Part shown: in pieces, positions 1-8,299 of the stretch
Layout: every line of letters begins with the position of its first letter
How positions within the stretch are numbered: position 1 is the stretch's first letter
Assembly: GCA_902805845.1 (NCBI GenBank)
Contig: CADCUI010000002.1
Location: forward strand, 1-64,000
Direction of reading: 5' to 3'
Length of the DNA stretch: 64,000 bases
From: an uncultured Nocardioidaceae bacterium
GTDB taxonomy: Bacteria > Actinomycetota > Actinomycetes > Propionibacteriales > Nocardioidaceae
Notes under the pieces: model-generated
The model's database searches: none
What the model was told of the DNA's origin: nothing
What the model saw: only the letters and a program-made list of their open reading frames with translations
Program-made: the position numbers and the translations under genes

Positions 1-915
1 AACGGGCTGGGGTTCACCATCACGCCCGAGGTGCTGTCCGGCGCCGCGCAGGCGGTCGAGGAGGAGACGCTGATCTCCCGGACCGGCGGCGCCCCGACCC
101 TGGCGTTCGGCATCTCGCAGGTGTTCACCCAGGCCTTCGGCGGCGGGCTGGCGGCGTTCTGGTACCACTTCGCGATCATGTTCGAGGCGCTGTTCATCCT
201 CACCGCCGTCGACGCCGGCACCCGCGTCGGCCGCTTCATGCTCCAGGACACGGTCGGCAACGTCTGGAAGCGCTACGGCGACATCTCCTGGAAGCCGGCG
301 TCGTGGTCGGCCAGCGCGATCGTCGTCGGGCTGTGGGGCTACATGCTCTACGTCGGGGTGACCGACCCGCTCGGCGGGATCAACCAGCTCTTCCCGCTGT
401 TCGGGATCTCCAACCAGCTGCTCGCGGCGATCGCGCTGACCTTGTGCGTGACGCTGCTGCTCAAGCACGGCAAGGCGAAGTGGGTATGGGTTCCCGGGAT
501 CGCGCTGGTATGGGACCTGATCACCACGATGACCGCGAGCTACCAGAAGGTGTTCTCCGACGACCCCCGGATCGGCTACTTCGAGCAGCGCTCCGTCTAC
601 CAGGCGGCGAGGGACGCCGGCGAGGTGCTGCCGCCCGCCACGTCGATGGACCAGATGCAGCAGATCGTCACCAACTCCACCGTCAACGGTGTCCTCCAGG
701 CTTTGTTCGCGGTGCTGACACTGATCGTCGTGGCCAACGCGGTGCCGATCTGGCTGCGGGCGTGGCGGTCCGGTGGGCTGCCGACCACCGAGACGCCGCA
801 CCAGCCGTCACGCCTTGTCGCGCCGTCGGACTTCTTCGCCACCGCCGAGGAGAAGGAGGCGGTGCGCGAGTGGGAGGCATCGCGTCGTGAGACGGTCGGA
901 GGTGCACACCGGTGA
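1..915 (+). CDS. cstA: Carbon starvation protein CstA, C-terminal part
   Basis: The frame is open from the first base of the window, so the N-terminus lies outside; 304 residues are visible. CstA-type carriers take up peptides and/or pyruvate across the inner membrane during carbon limitation. The visible part has about five hydrophobic segments, including WYHFAIMFEALFILT and LFGISNQLLAAIALTLCV, the latter typical of the CstA C-terminal region, and then a charged cytoplasmic tail. Its stop codon overlaps the start of a YbdD-type gene by 4 nt, the usual partner of cstA, which supports the call. Substrate cannot be told from this part. Confidence 0.93.
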   Translation, partial: NGLGFTITPEVLSGAAQAVEEETLISRTGGAPTLAFGISQVFTQAFGGGLAAFWYHFAIMFEALFILTAVDAGTRVGRFMLQDTVGNVWKRYGDISWKPASWSASAIVVGLWGYMLYVGVTDPLGGINQLFPLFGISNQLLAAIALTLCVTLLLKHGKAKWVWVPGIALVWDLITTMTASYQKVFSDDPRIGYFEQRSVYQAARDAGEVLPPATSMDQMQQIVTNSTVNGVLQALFAVLTLIVVANAVPIWLRAWRSGGLPTTETPHQPSRLVAPSDFFATAEEKEAVREWEASRRETVGGAHR

Positions 916-1100
916 AGCAGGCACTCGTCGAGGCCGCGCGCGGGCTGCGGTGGTATCTCCGGGAGGTGACCGGGGAGTCGAGGTGGGACGCATACCTCGA
1001 CGGCTGCCGTGCCGACGGCGTACCGCCGATGAGCAGGCGGGAGTTCGAGCGGCACCGGGCTGACCGTCGCGAGCGCTGCCCGCAGTCGCGCTGCTGCTGA
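912..1100 (+). CDS. YbdD/YjiX family (DUF466) small protein, CstA partner
   Basis: A 62-residue protein starting at GTG within the cstA stop (GTGA overlap). It has the family pattern: a short amphipathic helix with WYLREVTGESRWDAYL, then SRREFERHR and a Cys-containing C-terminus (CPQSRCC). Members of this family sit directly behind cstA-like carrier genes and are thought to support the carrier; their biochemical role is not settled. The 4-nt overlap implies translational coupling. Length fits the family (about 60-70 residues). Confidence 0.9.
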   Translation: MKQALVEAARGLRWYLREVTGESRWDAYLDGCRADGVPPMSRREFERHRADRRERCPQSRCC

Positions 1101-1153
1101 TCAGCGCCTCCCCGACAGTGCTTCACGCGCCGACAGGTGGGAACATCCCGAAC

Positions 1154-2584
1154 ATGCGCGACGTGGAGGTCGACCCCATTTCCCTGGAACGGCTGGTGCA
1201 GCTGTTCGAGCCCGAGCGCGCTTCGCTCGCCGCGGCCAAGGCCGAGGAGGCCCAGAAGCTGCTCGACGGCAGCATCGTCTGGAACGTCAACGCGACGGCG
1301 TCGGGTGGCGGCGTCGCCGAGATGCTGCAGGCGTTGCTGGCCTACGGCCGAGGCGCCGGCGTCGACACCAGGTGGGTCGTCCTCGACGGCACACCGGAGT
1401 TCTTCACGATCACCAAGCGCATCCACAACCTGCTGCACGGCTCTGCCGGCGATCGTGGCCCGCTGGGGGACGCCGAGAGGAGGGTGTACGACGACGTGCT
1501 CGCCGACAACCTGGAGAGCTTCCTGCCACGGGTCCGCCGCGGCGACGTCGTGCTGCTGCACGACCCTCAGACCGCCGGGATGGTCGACGGCGTCCGCGCC
1601 GCCGGAGCCCACGCCGTCTGGCGCTCCCACATCGGTCGCGACATCACCAACGAGCACACAGACCAGGCGTGGGACTTCCTGCGGCCCTACGCCGAGAAGG
1701 CCGACGCCGTCGTCTTCTCCCGCGACGACTACGTGCCGCAGTGGGTCGACCGTGACCGGCTCTGCATCGTCCCGCCGTCACTGGACCCGTTCAGCACCAA
1801 GAACCTCGACCTCCCGACGGCGGACGTCGACGCGACGCTGGCACGGGCGGGTCTCGTGGACCTGGACCCGCACGAGCGCGGTGAGGGACTCACGTTCACG
1901 CGTCGCGACGGCACCAGCGGCAGGCTCAGGGAGCACGAGGGGCTGATCATCACCGGCGGCATCGTCCCGAGGGACGCCCGCGTCGTGCTGCAGGTGAGCC
2001 GGTGGGACCGGCTCAAGGACATGCGCGGCGTGCTCACCGGCTTCGCCGCCCACCTGGACGAGATGCCGGCCGACGCGCACCTCATGCTCGTCGGCCCCGA
2101 CGTCTACGGCGTCAGTGACGATCCCGAGGGCGCCGAGGTGCTCGACGACTGCGTCGCGGCATGGCGTGAGCTGCCGGCCGAGGCTCAGGAGCGGGTCCAC
2201 CTTGTCGCCCTCCCGATGGACGACGTGGACGAGAACGCCCACATCGTCAACGCGCTGCAGCGCCACGCGACAGTCGTCGTGCAGAAGAGCCTCTTCGAGG
2301 GGTTCGGGCTCACGGTCACCGAGCCGATGTGGAAGGGCAAGCCCGTCGTCGCGTCCAAGGTCGGTGGCATCCAGGACCAGATCGTCGACGGGGAGAGTGG
2401 CCTCCTGCTCCTCGACCCCGCGGACCTGGACGCCTTCGGTCGCGTGGTCGCGAGCCTGCTCGCCGACGAGGAGCTGGCCGCCCGGCTCGGCGCCGGTGCC
2501 CGCGAGCGCGTCCGGGACCGCTTCCTGGGGGACCGGCACCTCATCCAGTACGTCGACCTCTTCCGGAACCTGGTCGCGAAGTGA
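1154..2584 (+). CDS. TreT-like trehalose synthase (GT4 glycosyltransferase)
   Basis: A 476-residue GT-B fold glycosyltransferase. The N-terminal part has WNVNATASGGGVAEML and GTPEFFTITKRIHN, signatures of TreT-type enzymes, which join an NDP-glucose and glucose into trehalose. The C-terminal half has VLQVSRWDRLKD and the nucleotide-sugar-binding SLFEGFGLTVTEPMWKGKPV block with the Glu pair of family GT4. The ATG at 1154 is preferred because it leads directly into conserved sequence with an AGGTGGG about 12 nt upstream; a GTG at 1118 in the same frame is possible. The stop overlaps the next gene by 4 nt. Trehalose synthesis is family-based inference; another acceptor is possible. Confidence 0.82.
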   Translation: MRDVEVDPISLERLVQLFEPERASLAAAKAEEAQKLLDGSIVWNVNATASGGGVAEMLQALLAYGRGAGVDTRWVVLDGTPEFFTITKRIHNLLHGSAGDRGPLGDAERRVYDDVLADNLESFLPRVRRGDVVLLHDPQTAGMVDGVRAAGAHAVWRSHIGRDITNEHTDQAWDFLRPYAEKADAVVFSRDDYVPQWVDRDRLCIVPPSLDPFSTKNLDLPTADVDATLARAGLVDLDPHERGEGLTFTRRDGTSGRLREHEGLIITGGIVPRDARVVLQVSRWDRLKDMRGVLTGFAAHLDEMPADAHLMLVGPDVYGVSDDPEGAEVLDDCVAAWRELPAEAQERVHLVALPMDDVDENAHIVNALQRHATVVVQKSLFEGFGLTVTEPMWKGKPVVASKVGGIQDQIVDGESGLLLLDPADLDAFGRVVASLLADEELAARLGAGARERVRDRFLGDRHLIQYVDLFRNLVAK

Positions 2585-3693
2585 CGCTGTCGCTCTCCGT
2601 CCTCGACCTCGTCCCTGTCCGAAGCGGGCAGACCACCTCGGAGGCCCTCCGCTCCACCATGTCGCTGGCGCAGGTAGCGGACCGGGCCGGCTTCCACCGC
2701 TACTGGGTCGCCGAGCACCACAACATGCCCGCGGTGGCGGCCACCAACCCGCCGGTCCTCATCGCGATGGTGGCCGGCGCCACCGAGCGCATCCGGGTCG
2801 GGTCCGGTGGCGTCATGCTGCCCAACCATGCGCCGCTGGTGGTCGCTGAGCAGTTCGCCCTGCTGGAGGCGGCCTACCCGGGGCGGATCGACCTGGGCAT
2901 CGGTCGTGCACCGGGGAGCGACCCGGTGACGAGCTGGGCGCTGCGGCACGGCGGTGGTGGGGTCGAGGCCGATGCGGTCGCCCGGTTCCCCGAGCACGTC
3001 GAGAACGTCCTGGCGATGATGCACCCCGAAGGGGTGGGGTTGCAGGTCCAGGGCCGGACCTACGAGCTCCGCGCGACCCCACGGGCTCGCTCCGTTCCCC
3101 CGGTCTGGCTGCTCGGGTCCTCCGACTACTCGGCCCGGCTGGCCGCCCGGCTGGGGATGCCCTACGTCTTCGCCCACCACTTCTCCGGTCAGGGCACGCA
3201 GGAGGCGCTCCACCTCTACCGTCGTGAGTTCCGCCCCGCTGACGGGGCTGTCGACGGCGGGGAGCCGAGGACCTTCCTCACCGTCAACGCCTGTGTCGCC
3301 GAGACGGAGGCCGAGGCCGCTCGGCTGTGCCGTCCGCACGAGCTGGCCATGCTCGCGCTCCGCACCGGTGCCGAGCTGCGACCCCAGCCCAGCGTGGAGG
3401 AGGCGGAGGCCGTGGTGCTGCCGCGCGAGCACGCGGCGCTGGTGGCATCGATGCGTGAACGCTGGGTGGTCGGTACGCCGGAGCAGGCCTACGCCCGGCT
3501 CGCCGAGCTCGCCGCGACGTACGGCGTCGAGGAGGTGATGGTGCACCCGGTGGCCGGCGCCCACGCGAATGACGACCCGGCGCGGAGCGAGGCGCGGGAG
3601 CACACCCTGGTCCTGCTGGCCGACGCTGCGCCGCGGGTCGACGCAACCACCGGTCCCTCCGGATCGAGCAGTCAGGCGGTCCCGTCGACGTAG
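2581..3693 (+). CDS. LLM-class flavin-dependent oxidoreductase (luciferase-like)
   Basis: A 370-residue protein starting at GTG inside the preceding stop codon. It has the bacterial-luciferase-like TIM barrel: LSVLDLVPVRSGQT at the N-terminus, YWVAEHHNMP, RIRVGSGGVMLPNHAPLVVAEQF and the GRIDLGIGRAPGSD block seen in the MsnO8-type subgroup. Members use reduced FMN (or F420) and oxygen to oxidise small organic substrates in the cytoplasm; the substrate is not predictable here. The tight coupling to the TreT-like gene is real in the sequence but has no obvious metabolic logic. The 3' end overlaps the convergent MerR-DICT gene by 22 nt. Confidence 0.87.
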   Translation: MTLSLSVLDLVPVRSGQTTSEALRSTMSLAQVADRAGFHRYWVAEHHNMPAVAATNPPVLIAMVAGATERIRVGSGGVMLPNHAPLVVAEQFALLEAAYPGRIDLGIGRAPGSDPVTSWALRHGGGGVEADAVARFPEHVENVLAMMHPEGVGLQVQGRTYELRATPRARSVPPVWLLGSSDYSARLAARLGMPYVFAHHFSGQGTQEALHLYRREFRPADGAVDGGEPRTFLTVNACVAETEAEAARLCRPHELAMLALRTGAELRPQPSVEEAEAVVLPREHAALVASMRERWVVGTPEQAYARLAELAATYGVEEVMVHPVAGAHANDDPARSEAREHTLVLLADAAPRVDATTGPSGSSSQAVPST

Positions 3694-4613
3694 GACAGCA
3701 CGCGGTTGAAGAGCGTGACCGCCTGTCCCAGGTCACCGGACCCGGCGCTGACGGGGCGGTCGGCATCCTGGAGCACCGCGGAGGTGTCGGGGCCGAGATC
3801 GGCGACGACCCGGGCACAGCACCTGGCGGCATCGCGGACCGGACCGGGGGCGACCGTCCACACGGACTCGAAGAGCCTGTCGCCCTCGGCGACGCCGTCC
3901 TGCCCCGGCAGCTCCCAGGCCGACAGCGCGGCCGGGAGGTCCGCCGCCAGGCACACCACCGACCACTCCCGCGTCATCTCGGCGCTCGGCGGTAGTCCGA
4001 CCAGCACCGGTCCCTCGCCTGAGCGCTCCTCGGCGGCCTGCGCAAAGGGGAGCTCGGCCATCACCCAGGTGCCCCGCGCCGTCCGGGAAAGGTCGGTCCA
4101 CCGGGACTCCGAGCGGCGGTAGTACCGCTCCTGCTGGAAGGCACCGAACAGCCAGGGGCGCTGAGCACGGGCGCAGCACTCGTCCTCCAGTGCCCGGCTC
4201 AAGGCGATCAGCGTCGCCTTGCGCAGCCGCTGCGGCTGGAGGTCGGGCTGGGACCGGCGGAGCTCGGCGAACACGGAGGGTGTCGGCTCGCGGGCAGCGG
4301 CCGACACCTCGCCGATAGCCGTCTCCAGCCGGACGCCGCCGTCGCGGCGGCGCAGCACCTGGGTCACCAGGTCCACGGTCCGGTCGTCGTAGCGGCGGTG
4401 CCCGCTCGGCAGCCGCTGTGGCACCGGGAAGCCGTAGCGCACCTCCCACATCCGCAGCGTCGGTGCGTTCAAGCCGGTGCGACGGGCCAGCTCGCCGACG
4501 GTCAGGCCGGCCCCAGCCGCTGCCCCCGTCGCTGTCCCCGCGGCTGTCGCTGCCGCTGCCGCGGTGCCCTCGCCGGCGAGGGGGGCTTGATTTCTGGAGG
4601 TGCGCGGGGTCAC
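3672..4613 (-). CDS. MerR-family regulator with DICT sensory domain
   Basis: A 313-residue protein. Residues 1-35 are Ala/Gly/Thr-rich and probably disordered. Residues about 36-105 are a MerR DNA-binding domain (LTVGELARRTGLNAPTLRMW, then PSGHRRYDDRTVDLV). The rest matches the DICT domain found with cyclases and two-component proteins, including the block from ALEDECCARAQRPWLFGAFQ and the GTWVMAELPF segment. GTG start; a TATGCT hexamer ends 6 nt before it, so the transcript may be leaderless. An 8-bp inverted repeat lies in the divergent promoter region. Probably controls itself and the divergent small-gene/FHA pair. The DICT ligand is unknown. Confidence 0.85.
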   Translation of the reverse strand: MTPRTSRNQAPLAGEGTAAAAATAAGTATGAAAGAGLTVGELARRTGLNAPTLRMWEVRYGFPVPQRLPSGHRRYDDRTVDLVTQVLRRRDGGVRLETAIGEVSAAAREPTPSVFAELRRSQPDLQPQRLRKATLIALSRALEDECCARAQRPWLFGAFQQERYYRRSESRWTDLSRTARGTWVMAELPFAQAAEERSGEGPVLVGLPPSAEMTREWSVVCLAADLPAALSAWELPGQDGVAEGDRLFESVWTVAPGPVRDAARCCARVVADLGPDTSAVLQDADRPVSAGSGDLGQAVTLFNRVLSYVDGTA

Positions 4614-4629
4614 CCTAGGAGCATAAACC

Positions 4630-4656
4630 TCAACAGGCTGTTAAGAAACCTGTTGA
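4630..4656. promoter_or_regulatory. Inverted repeat operator candidate for MerR-DICT protein
   Basis: TCAACAGG at 4630-4637 and its exact complement CCTGTTGA at 4649-4656 are separated by 11 nt; a nested AACAG/CTGTT pair lies at the left arm. The element lies between two divergent genes. On the minus strand it covers the region between a TATGCT -10-like hexamer (4625-4620) and the -35 position, as is usual for MerR operators. Binding by the MerR-DICT protein is inferred. Confidence 0.55.
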
Positions 4657-4678
4657 AAAACTAGATCGGAGCAGTGCC

Positions 4679-4972
4679 ATGCCTTCCCTCTCCTCCTCGA
4701 CGGGCCCCCAGGGCTCGACCGGCCACAACGGCTCGCCTGCGGCCGCCGACAAGGTGCTCGACTGGACTGACCTCGGCCGCGAGATGTGGTCCTTCCTCAC
4801 CGGACGGAACGCCGAGATCAACTACCGCTTCATCGACATGGTCGTCGAGGTCCCTCGTGACACCGGCCCCCAGTCGCCCCGCGCGACCTGGCGGCTCAAC
4901 GGGACCCTGCAGGTCACGACCAGCGACGCCTCCGTCCGGTCCGCCGTGACCGGGCGGCGAGACGACCGGTGA
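4679..4972 (+). CDS. Unknown 97-residue protein next to FHA-like gene
   Basis: Not recognised. It starts at ATG 4679 with CGGAG upstream and ends by GTGA overlap with the FHA-like gene. The first 25 residues are Ser/Gly/Pro-rich; residues about 27-90 look folded, with DWTDLGREMWSFLTGRNAEI and INYRFIDMVVEVP. There is no signal peptide or membrane segment. Coupling to the FHA-like protein and divergence from a MerR-DICT regulator suggest one regulated unit. Its position suggests it may act with the FHA-like protein; that is inference. Confidence 0.7.
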   Translation: MPSLSSSTGPQGSTGHNGSPAAADKVLDWTDLGREMWSFLTGRNAEINYRFIDMVVEVPRDTGPQSPRATWRLNGTLQVTTSDASVRSAVTGRRDDR

Positions 4973-5838
4973 CCACCGCGCCGGTGCTCGACGCCACCGA
5001 GGGCGACCTGCTTCTCGCCGCTGACCTCAGCTTCTCGGTCTCGGTGGAGGGACGGGAGATGTCGGGCACGTTGACCGGCTCGGGGTCGGACCTCCATCTG
5101 CGGGTGAGTGACCCCTACCTGCTCGGCGGGTCCGGCACCGAGCCCGCCCGTGCCCTGGCTCGCGAGCTCGCCGTACGGGGCATCCGGCTGCGCGTGTCCG
5201 CGGACCGGCCGCTCGTCACCCTGGGCGCCTCCCGGACCACCTTCCTCCAGCGTCGTGTGACCGGGTCACCGCACATCCGGGTCGCCTCGCTGGCCGCGGC
5301 ACTCCGGCTGGTGCGCCTGCGCCGCGCCCGTCCGGGCAGGACGCCGCTGGTGCCGCCACCGACCCCCTTCCCGCTGCTGCCCACCCTGCTGCGCCGACCC
5401 CGCCGTCCCCGGCTCACCCACGACCCTGACGGGGGCGGCTACCCCCGGCTGGTGATGGCACCGAGCGCACACCCCCGCGAGGACGAACGGCAGCCGGAGT
5501 TCCTTCTCACCGACCGCACGACGATCGGCAGCGATTCCTCCTGCGACATCGTGCTGCCCTCCCTCGATCCTCTGCACGCGGAGGTCCGCCGCTCGGAGGG
5601 CGACGAGTTCGTGCTGCTGTCCCTCTGCTCCGGGTCGGGCGTGCTGGTGCACGGTGCGGTCGTCCACACCGAGGCGCTGCTCCGCACCGGGACGCGGATG
5701 CAGCTCGGGCCGTGGACGCTCACCTACGTCCGGGAGGAGTACGCCGACCACGGCCGGCCGTACGGCGGGCGCATCGGCGGTGAGCTCGGGCGCCAGCGCC
5801 CGCAGCCGCCGTGGCAGGACGTCGCCGCCGGCAGCTGA
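4969..5838 (+). CDS. FHA-domain-like protein with unknown N-terminal domain
   Basis: A 289-residue protein from a GTG coupled to the preceding stop. Residues 1-95 form a domain of alternating strands (LLLAADLSFSVSVEGREM); 100-150 are Arg/Pro-rich linker; about 168-250 resemble an FHA domain with TTIGSDSSCDIVLPSLDPLHAEV. In canonical FHA domains the first block is IGR and the second SxxHA; here they read IGS and DPLHA, and there is no clear NG near the third loop, so phosphothreonine binding may be lost or altered. The role is probably protein-protein contact in a signalling or cell-envelope process; the partner is unknown. Confidence 0.72.
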   Translation: MTTAPVLDATEGDLLLAADLSFSVSVEGREMSGTLTGSGSDLHLRVSDPYLLGGSGTEPARALARELAVRGIRLRVSADRPLVTLGASRTTFLQRRVTGSPHIRVASLAAALRLVRLRRARPGRTPLVPPPTPFPLLPTLLRRPRRPRLTHDPDGGGYPRLVMAPSAHPREDERQPEFLLTDRTTIGSDSSCDIVLPSLDPLHAEVRRSEGDEFVLLSLCSGSGVLVHGAVVHTEALLRTGTRMQLGPWTLTYVREEYADHGRPYGGRIGGELGRQRPQPPWQDVAAGS

Positions 5839-5849
5839 TCGTTCCTCGC

Positions 5850-6086
5850 TCAGGCCGTGTCGTCGCGCCGGCGCCGTCCGCGCTGCACCGCCTTGTGGGT
5901 GCCGTCGCACCACGGCAGCCGCTGTGACTTCTCGCAGGTGCAGACGGCGACGACCGGCCGGGTGACCACGTGCGAGGTGCCGGCCGCGTCCTGCACCACG
6001 TCGGCTCCCCGCACCAGGACCGGACCACCGTCGCCGCAGGGCGTCACGACGACCGAGCGCTTCCGTGCGGGCGACGGGCCGGTCAC
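5850..6086 (-). CDS. CDGSH iron-sulfur domain protein
   Basis: A 78-residue protein. The CDGSH signature C-x-C-x2-S-x3-P-x-C-D-G-x-H is complete as CTCEKSQRLPWCDGTH, which binds a redox-active, pH-labile 2Fe-2S cluster through three Cys and one His. The GTG start at 6086 overlaps the stop of the upstream heme-oxygenase-fold gene (GTGA), so the two are translated together. Such small CDGSH proteins act as electron carriers or cluster donors; here the partner is presumably the neighbouring diiron or heme-oxygenase-like enzyme. A basic C-terminal tail (RGRRRRDD) is present. Confidence 0.92.
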   Translation of the reverse strand: MTGPSPARKRSVVVTPCGDGGPVLVRGADVVQDAAGTSHVVTRPVVAVCTCEKSQRLPWCDGTHKAVQRGRRRRDDTA

Positions 6087-7138
6087 GAGGCCACGGCCGC
6101 CGCGAGATCCGACTGGTTGCCGCTCTCCTGGTCGGGAAGCAATGAGGAGCGGCCGTCGCGCCAGGCGTCGAGCAGCGCGGTCCCTGCCAGGCTCTCGGAG
6201 TAGAGGTACGCCGCCGCCCCGAGGAACAGGTCCCCGAGGACCTGGGGGTCCTCGGCCGCCATCCCGCCGCAGATGTCGCGGAAGGCGAGCTGCTCGTGCA
6301 CCGCGTCGGCCTCGATGTGCTCGTCGAAGTAGGAGGCGACCGTGTCCGGCAGCCCGAGCCGGCGGCACCCCTGGGCGACCCGACGGCACGGCTCGGAGCT
6401 GGTCGCCTCGAAGGCGCCGAGGTGGCCCATCGCGGCGGCCGCCAACGTCCGGCGCAGCGCGAAGAGGTTCATGACGTTGGTGACCGCGAGCGTCGGCCCC
6501 GGCACGAGGTCGAGGTAGGCGCCGTACTCCGACGAGAGGCCGCACGCCTCCAGGCCCGCGGCGAAGAGTGTCTGGTGCAGCTGCTGCGGCCGCCCGCTCC
6601 CGTACTCGTCGTACTGCAGCTCGGCCAGGGCCACCTTCATCGGACCCTGGAGCCGGGGGAGCACGAACGACTGGGGATCGGACTCCTTGAGGTGGTAGAT
6701 GCTCTTGTGCTGCAGGTACTCGAGCAGCTGGCCGAGCGTCGCCTCCCGATGCAGGTACGACGTGAGCGCCGTCCCCGGCACCATCTCGGTCAACGCGAAC
6801 AGCCGCTCTGCCACGTCACCGCGGGCGGCCATGGAGGCGTGGACCCACTCCGAGGTCGCGAACCGGACCTCGGCCAGCAGGCGCTCCTCCAACGCACGGC
6901 GTACGCCGATCAACCCCGGCTCCCACTCCCAGTCCTGGGAAGCGTCGTCGAACGGGCGGTAGTGCAGTTCGTAGAGCGTCCACAGCGCCAGGTGGAAGTC
7001 GTCGTCGACAAGCACGTCGACGGTCTCCGGCAGCGCCTCGATCTCCGCGGCGAGCGCGGCCTCGTCGAGCACGGCACGGCCGGACATCACACCGACGACG
7101 GCGGCGCTCAATGGCCCCCGTGGGCGGGGAAGGTGCAT
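6083..7138 (-). CDS. Iron-containing redox enzyme family (heme-oxygenase fold)
   Basis: A 350-residue, mostly helical protein. The segment YFDEHIEADAVHEQL carries the E-x2-H type iron ligands of the heme-oxygenase-like diiron oxidase group. ATG 7138 is chosen over an upstream in-frame GTG because GAGGAGA lies 5-6 nt before it. It is coupled by 4 nt to the CDGSH gene, a pairing that suggests an electron donor and oxidase. The reaction is not known for this subgroup; related enzymes cut or oxidise amines and fatty acids. Transcribed away from the SDR operon. Confidence 0.82.
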   Translation of the reverse strand: MHLPRPRGPLSAAVVGVMSGRAVLDEAALAAEIEALPETVDVLVDDDFHLALWTLYELHYRPFDDASQDWEWEPGLIGVRRALEERLLAEVRFATSEWVHASMAARGDVAERLFALTEMVPGTALTSYLHREATLGQLLEYLQHKSIYHLKESDPQSFVLPRLQGPMKVALAELQYDEYGSGRPQQLHQTLFAAGLEACGLSSEYGAYLDLVPGPTLAVTNVMNLFALRRTLAAAAMGHLGAFEATSSEPCRRVAQGCRRLGLPDTVASYFDEHIEADAVHEQLAFRDICGGMAAEDPQVLGDLFLGAAAYLYSESLAGTALLDAWRDGRSSLLPDQESGNQSDLAAAVAS

Positions 7139-7286
7139 CGGTTCTCCTCGGAATTCCTGTGGCGCAAGGTGTACCCAGGCCCTGCTGCGGCCAACCGTGC
7201 GGAGGACCGCTTCGGCTCCGGCCGTGGCAGGGCTCACGTGTGGGGTTCGTCGTCACGTGAGTGCCGGTTCGGTGGCATTTCCGCGA

Positions 7287-7312
7287 GTTTCCACAACGGG
7301 GACAGTGGATAT
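7287..7312 (+). promoter_or_regulatory. SigB/SigF-type promoter candidate
   Basis: GTTT at 7287-7290, a 16-nt spacer and GGATAT at 7307-7312 match the actinobacterial general-stress sigma pattern (GTTT, 14-16 nt, GGGTAT) with one change. The predicted start point lies only a few bases before the SDR start codon at 7322. Confidence 0.4.
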
Positions 7313-7321
7313 CAACAAGGC

Positions 7322-8299
7322 ATGCGACTCTTCGCGGGCGGCGCCCGGTCCGGCCTGCCCGCGTCCTCGGTGGTGCTGGTGACCGGAGCGTCGAGCGGCA
7401 TCGGGCGCGCCGTCGCGATCCGCGTGGCCCACGATGGCGGCCACGTGGTCCTCGTCGCTCGCTCGGCCGAGCCGCTCGAGGAGGTAGCCCGCGAGTGCAA
7501 GGAGGCGGGAGCCGCCTCGACGCTGGTCGTGCCCACGGACGTCGGGAACGACGAGGCGGTCGCCGACTGCGTCGCGCGCACACTGGAGGAGCACGGGCGC
7601 ATCGACGCGGTGGTGAACTCAGCCGGTGTGGTGGCCTACGGTCGCACCGAGGAGATCCCCGCCGAGGTCTTCGACGGGGTGGTGCGCAGCAACCTGATCG
7701 GGTCGGTCAACGTGGCCCGTCACGTGCTTCCCGTGATGCGGAGCCAGCGCCGGGGGTCCCTGGTCCTGGTCGGTTCGGTCCTCGGTCACATCGGCGCGCC
7801 GACCATGACGCCGTACGTCGTGAGCAAGTGGGGCGTGCGGGCGCTGGCGCGGCAGCTGCAGCTGGAGAACCGTGACATCGACGGCGTCCACATCGGACAC
7901 GTCGCCCCCGGCGGGATCGACACCCCGATCTATGCCCAGGCCGCCAGCATCGACGGGACGCAGAGCGGCCCGCCGCCGCCGGCGCACTCGCCCGAGTGGG
8001 TGGCGCACCGGATCGTCTCCACCCTGGACGAGCCGTCGAAGCGGGCGCAGATCGGGATCGGCAACAACCTGCTGCGGTTCGGGTTCAACGCGCTGCCGGC
8101 CGTCTACGACGTGGTGGTCGGCCCGGCGTTCCGGCTGGTCGCGCTCGACCCGACTCGTCCGAAGGCGCCGACCGACGGCAACGTGCTGAGCCCGTCACCG
8201 GAGGGCAACCGGCTCCACGGCGATTACGACAACGTGGTCCAGCGGCTGGTGCGCCGGTGGGTCCCGATGCCCCGGCCTCGGCAGGGCGGCGGCGCGTGA
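7322..8299 (+). CDS. Short-chain dehydrogenase/reductase
   Basis: A 325-residue classical SDR. The Rossmann cofactor site TGASSGIGRA begins near residue 22, the NSAG element is present, and the active-site YVVSKWG (Tyr and Lys four apart) is preceded by a Ser in VLVGSVLG. The C-terminal 70 residues are longer than the 250-residue core and may give membrane or substrate contact. ATG 7322 is used; only a weak AAGG precedes it, consistent with a very short leader. The stop overlaps the next gene by 4 nt. Substrate unknown; a lipid, steroid or carotenoid-related step is possible from the partner gene. Confidence 0.88.
   Translation: MRLFAGGARSGLPASSVVLVTGASSGIGRAVAIRVAHDGGHVVLVARSAEPLEEVARECKEAGAASTLVVPTDVGNDEAVADCVARTLEEHGRIDAVVNSAGVVAYGRTEEIPAEVFDGVVRSNLIGSVNVARHVLPVMRSQRRGSLVLVGSVLGHIGAPTMTPYVVSKWGVRALARQLQLENRDIDGVHIGHVAPGGIDTPIYAQAASIDGTQSGPPPPAHSPEWVAHRIVSTLDEPSKRAQIGIGNNLLRFGFNALPAVYDVVVGPAFRLVALDPTRPKAPTDGNVLSPSPEGNRLHGDYDNVVQRLVRRWVPMPRPRQGGGA

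Noticed and set aside
2185-3603. 472-codon minus-strand frame over the LLM gene
   Set aside because: Shadow of the LLM and TreT-like genes; no conserved motif.
6296-7321. Extension of the SDR gene upstream
   Set aside because: It is antisense to the heme-oxygenase-fold gene; the SDR fold starts after 7322.
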